Positions 40,790 through 43,734 of a stretch of DNA of 43,734 nt are shown piece after piece. The position numbers and the translations under genes are program-made. This DNA comes from Planctomycetaceae bacterium (lineage in GTDB: Bacteria; Planctomycetota; Planctomycetia; Planctomycetales; Planctomycetaceae): positions 1 to 43,734 of the forward strand of contig JANQQW010000029.1 of NCBI GenBank assembly GCA_028284885.1, written 5' to 3'. The notes under the pieces are model-generated. The model was given only the letters and a program-made list of their open reading frames with translations. It ran no database searches and was not told the origin of the DNA. The stretch's first letter is position 1, and every line of letters begins with the position of its first letter.

Positions 40790-43555
40790 TCAGCGAGTCT
40801 TCGTCGGCCGGACCGCGAGTTCGCCCGACGGTCGGCTCGTCTCGTCGAACGAACGGACGACGACGTCGGGTTCGGCGGAGTCGGCGTCCGGTGTGCGTCG
40901 TCGGAGTTCGTCGAAGCCACCGTCGGGTCGTCGGCAGCGCACGACGAGCGTGCCGTCGTCGGGCCACTCTGAGGTCACGTTCTCGACGCACCACTTCTGC
41001 TCGGGACCGGCGGGCACGAGCACCCAGGCCCGCGTCGTCGGGCCCTTCGCCTTCCAGCGGAACACGGGCGTCCACATCGGGGCGCGGGCCTTGCCGACGA
41101 CGTGCCAACCCTGCACGTGCGGCTCCGTCTGCCCGTGGACGAGTTCGACCTCGAGATCCGCGGTGACGGCCGGCACGATTCGCAAGGCCGCCGCGGCGTC
41201 CCAGCCGCGGACGATCTTCCGTTCCGCGTCGACCACCTCGGCGTGGTTGCGGCGGACGTGGAACAGCGCCTCGTACGCGTGTTCTTCGTCGTCCGCCGGT
41301 TCGACCGTGTCGACGACGATCCAGTAGGCGGTCTCGGGTGGGTTCGTTCCCTTCACGAAGACGACCTGCCGGGTCTGCCTCCCTTGGACGCTGTTGCCGG
41401 GGGCGTACCAGCCGTGCGTGTGGAACCCCTCGGCGTAACCGAAGTGCTCGTTGTCCTCGAAGCGACGCGTCTCGGGTTCGTGGCCGTAGATCTCGAAGCG
41501 GTGCGGAATGCGGGCCTGCACGCCGCCGTCGACGAGGAGCGTGTTGTAGCCGCGGGTGGAACCGGTGTAGGCGGTGAACGGCCCGCCGGCGTAGGAGCCG
41601 CGACCACCGCTGGCGAGCAACGGGTGCCCGCCGTGGTCGACGTAGATGCCGAGCTTGTCCTCCTTGCCGTGGCTCGCCCCGACCGGACCGGCGTCCATGA
41701 ACAGGTAACGGTGCTGCGGTCCCCACCCGGTCCGCAGCACGAAGTGGCCGGCGTTCGGGAAGTAGGCGGACCGCTCGCGGGGCGGCTTGCCCTTTTCTCC
41801 GCGGGTGCCCATCCAGCGGAAGTCGTCCCGGTGAGGGAAGAGTTCGTGAGCGCGACGCATGTGGTCGTCGATCATCCCCCAGCCGCCGTCGTTGAGATCG
41901 ATCTGCCCCCGGTTCGGACGGGACGTCAGGATCGGATGCCGGTACGCGCGTTCGAGCGTGTCGAGGAAGCGTCGCGGCACGGTCTGGCCGGTTCGTCGGT
42001 AGAGCGCGACGAGATTCTCCAGCGACTTGATCGAGGCCCAGTTGTAGCCGGTGCTCAGGCTGGCGTGGCTGCCGTCCGGGTAGAACTGCACGTCGAGTAC
42101 GACGTCCAGCCGGCGGGCAGCCTCCTCACGCCAGCGGGCCGACTCCCGAAACTCCGGCAGCATCAGCCCGTTCTGCAGGAGGGCGACTGCGCCGTGGCTG
42201 CCGCCGTCGTCGTGGGCGGCGAAACTGCTGGGGTTCATCAGCAGCCGAGACTGCCGTACAAAGCCGAGGAGCATGTGCAGCAGCGCCCCTTCGTCGACGT
42301 CCGCGGAGTGTCGGAAGGACTCGAACGCGGGCCACCACGTCAGCTCACAGCGGCGGCCGATGTTGCTGGTGTTCATGTAGCCCCGGACGAAGGTCGTGCC
42401 GTCCATCCAGTTCAGCCCGCCGATGTCCGGGTTCCGCGGATGCAGGAACGGCTCGCGAGCGACCCAGTCGGTGACCTCGCGCGCGAACCGCTTCGCGTAG
42501 GCGGCGTTCCCCGTCTCCTCGTGGGCCTTCGCGAGCGAGCACCAGTGGAAGTGCCGCGTGAGGTGCCCGTGGCAGTAGGCCCAGCGGATGACGCCCTTCT
42601 CGTCCACGAACCGCTGCGTGTTGCCCGCTCCGTCGACGTACGTGGCCGAGAGCTTGGCCGACGGGCCGAGCGTGCCGTACCGGTCCTCGAGCGCGGCGTC
42701 GGCGACCTCGAGGTAGTTCGGGGAGTGAATCTGCTCGGTGAGCGGTGGGCCAACCGGGGTCTTCCGTTCGCGAAAGTGCTCGACGAGTAGTCGCGCGGCC
42801 GTCCGTCGATCGTCACGCTGCAGGGTCGCTCGGACGGAGGCGAGTTCGGGCCGGGTCAGGTCGAGCGCATCCAGCACGACGTCCGCGACCGTCGGCGTTG
42901 CCACGACCTCCGCCGGTTCGATTCGGCGGCAGGCCGTCAGCTGGTAGACCGCCCGATTCGACCGGGGTTCCGTGCCGCCCGTGACGGCGTAGACACCGAC
43001 CCGGCCGAGCGTGATCCGCCGCTTCGACGCGAACTCGAACACGGGCCGGTCGAGGTGCTCGAAGAAGAACCGCAGCAGCGTGCCCGAGTCTCTCGGCGTC
43101 CCGACGACGCGAAGCCGGTAGGGGCCGTCGTGCGGCGTGAACTCCCACGGCTGCTGGTACTGGCGGTCGCCGGTCCAACCCGGTGGCCGCGGTCGTGGCT
43201 CTCTTCGCGGCTCGTTCACGCCGTGGATCCAGACGTCCCAGAACCCGGCCGTGGCTCCCTCCCGGAGCTCGAACGAGACCGAACGGCTGTCGGAACCGGG
43301 CAGCGGGTCGTCGCCGTCGCCGAGTCCCAGCGTGAAGCCGGCGACCGCCTGATGGTCGCCATCCGGCTTCGCCGTCGGGTCGATCTCGAACTCGACGAGA
43401 AACGAGGTCGCGTCGGTCTCGCTCGTGCTGACCACCGTGGACGCCGTCCGCGTCGGGGTGTCGGCCGTGGTCGTCAGTTCGAAGCGTTCCGGACCGGCCC
43501 ACGCCGGTGCGGGCAGCAGGAACAGGACGATCGCAGCGGGGAGTCTCGGTCGCAT
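40790..43555 (-). CDS. Heparinase II/III-type polysaccharide lyase, secreted
   Basis: 921 residues from ATG 43555, preceded by GGAGGT. Signal peptide 1-20 (AAIVLFLLPAPAWA). Residues of about 25-200 are beta-sandwich. Residues of about 300-600 are the alpha-toroid of the heparinase/alginate-lyase fold, with NTSNIGRRCELTWWP, DDGGSHGAVA and SLSTGYNWASIKSLENLV as likely active-site segments (Asn, His, Tyr). The beta-sandwich follows, with GPVGASHGKEDKLGIYVDHGG, which matches the heparinase H-G-x-x-D-x-L motif, and YAGGPFTAYTGSTRGYNTLLVDG. It should cleave a uronic-acid-containing polysaccharide by beta-elimination; heparin, alginate, ulvan and similar substrates cannot be told apart. It is long for the family. 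It lies tail-to-tail with the transglutaminase/SGNH fusion. Confidence 0.87.
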   Translation of the reverse strand: MRPRLPAAIVLFLLPAPAWAGPERFELTTTADTPTRTASTVVSTSETDATSFLVEFEIDPTAKPDGDHQAVAGFTLGLGDGDDPLPGSDSRSVSFELREGATAGFWDVWIHGVNEPRREPRPRPPGWTGDRQYQQPWEFTPHDGPYRLRVVGTPRDSGTLLRFFFEHLDRPVFEFASKRRITLGRVGVYAVTGGTEPRSNRAVYQLTACRRIEPAEVVATPTVADVVLDALDLTRPELASVRATLQRDDRRTAARLLVEHFRERKTPVGPPLTEQIHSPNYLEVADAALEDRYGTLGPSAKLSATYVDGAGNTQRFVDEKGVIRWAYCHGHLTRHFHWCSLAKAHEETGNAAYAKRFAREVTDWVAREPFLHPRNPDIGGLNWMDGTTFVRGYMNTSNIGRRCELTWWPAFESFRHSADVDEGALLHMLLGFVRQSRLLMNPSSFAAHDDGGSHGAVALLQNGLMLPEFRESARWREEAARRLDVVLDVQFYPDGSHASLSTGYNWASIKSLENLVALYRRTGQTVPRRFLDTLERAYRHPILTSRPNRGQIDLNDGGWGMIDDHMRRAHELFPHRDDFRWMGTRGEKGKPPRERSAYFPNAGHFVLRTGWGPQHRYLFMDAGPVGASHGKEDKLGIYVDHGGHPLLASGGRGSYAGGPFTAYTGSTRGYNTLLVDGGVQARIPHRFEIYGHEPETRRFEDNEHFGYAEGFHTHGWYAPGNSVQGRQTRQVVFVKGTNPPETAYWIVVDTVEPADDEEHAYEALFHVRRNHAEVVDAERKIVRGWDAAAALRIVPAVTADLEVELVHGQTEPHVQGWHVVGKARAPMWTPVFRWKAKGPTTRAWVLVPAGPEQKWCVENVTSEWPDDGTLVVRCRRPDGGFDELRRRTPDADSAEPDVVVRSFDETSRPSGELAVRPTKTR

Positions 43556-43582
43556 CGTCTCGGACCTCCGTTGTCTCGGCGT

Positions 43583-43734
43583 TCACACGGCGGGTGTCGC
43601 TCCGGGGGGCGGGGTGCCGCCGCCCGCCTTCACGTAGGCGGCCCGTCGTCGGGCGTACTCGGCGGCGTCCACGTCCTCCGCCTCCTCGGCGGCGTCGCCC
43701 ATCAGCTCGGCGTGGTACCGCTTCAGGAACGGGA
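43583..43734 (-). CDS. C-terminal end of an unidentified gene (5' part outside window)
   Basis: A frame open to the window edge ends at TGA (43583-43585) and reads ...PFLKRYHAELMGDAAEEAEDVDAAEYARRRAAYVKAGGGTPPPGATPAV. Only 50 residues are visible, with an acidic helical stretch and a Gly/Pro tail, so no family can be assigned. It lies 27 bases upstream of the heparinase-like gene in the same direction and is probably in the same operon. Confidence 0.5.
   Translation of the reverse strand, partial: PFLKRYHAELMGDAAEEAEDVDAAEYARRRAAYVKAGGGTPPPGATPAV

Noticed and set aside
1-43734. tRNA, rRNA, riboswitch, CRISPR array or prophage genes
   Set aside because: No cloverleaf, conserved rRNA segment, spaced repeat array or phage structural gene was seen by eye on either strand; a tRNAscan-SE or Infernal run would settle it.

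Overview
The window looks like ordinary chromosomal DNA of a planctomycete (Planctomycetota). The bases are GC-rich: two 60-base lines counted by hand give 41/60 in miaB and 32/60 in a low-GC islet. The gene content is typical of that phylum. It includes a WD40 protein with the Leu/Arg-rich C-terminal helical region seen in planctomycetes, a secreted FGly-type sulfatase, a Cys-rich YTV-type wall protein, secreted c-type cytochromes, a DUF4914-like P-loop protein and a heparinase-type polysaccharide lyase. I see no rRNA, tRNA, CRISPR array, transposase or phage gene.

Layout. 1-5.8 kb: end of a WD40 protein, a sulfatase, a concanavalin-like secreted protein whose 3' end runs into a convergent GT87-type glycosyltransferase, and a GDP-mannose 4,6-dehydratase. 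6-8.2 kb: a two-gene osmoprotectant-type ABC importer in which a lipoprotein binding domain and the permease are one polypeptide. 8.5-12.9 kb: purN with an upstream membrane protein, thioredoxin behind a perfect-consensus promoter, and a long coiled-coil protein. 12.9-17.5 kb: di-haem cytochrome, FAD-linked oxidase and YTV protein. 17.6-26.1 kb: a long minus-strand series of rhodanese, DHOD-like enzyme, secreted hydrolase, nadA, HEAT-type membrane protein, MobA-like nucleotidyltransferase, three small heat-shock proteins and a class V aminotransferase. 26.3-33.8 kb: Ski2-like helicase, BLUF photoreceptor, ABC-F ATPase, SHOCT/DUF4870 membrane protein and DUF4914-like protein. 33.9-35.3 kb: a broken 2OG-Fe(II) oxygenase next to a low-GC islet with two small unrecognised genes. 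35.4-43.7 kb: miaB, a small membrane protein, efp, a transglutaminase/SGNH fusion, a heparinase II/III-type lyase and the tail of another gene.

The most unusual observations are these. (1) The 2OG-Fe(II) oxygenase is interrupted exactly inside its HxD iron motif by a stop codon and a roughly 70-90 base insert with two hairpins. (2) Several short repeat tracts of a kind I recall from other environmental genomes occur both between genes and inside coding regions. Two of them appear to have created the low-complexity inserts of MiaB and of the helicase, the latter with four G-runs that fit a G-quadruplex. (3) A 920-residue secreted protein joins a transglutaminase-like Cys-His-Asp domain to an SGNH hydrolase and lies tail-to-tail with a heparinase-like lyase. 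(4) A compact BLUF protein keeps every photocycle residue at the exact spacing of AppA. (5) Three Hsp20 genes are packed with a MobA-like gene. (6) The importer has the order binding protein then permease. I see no single clear new multi-gene defence or metabolic system. The glycan-related pair at 38.0-43.6 kb is the best candidate for an undescribed functional unit.
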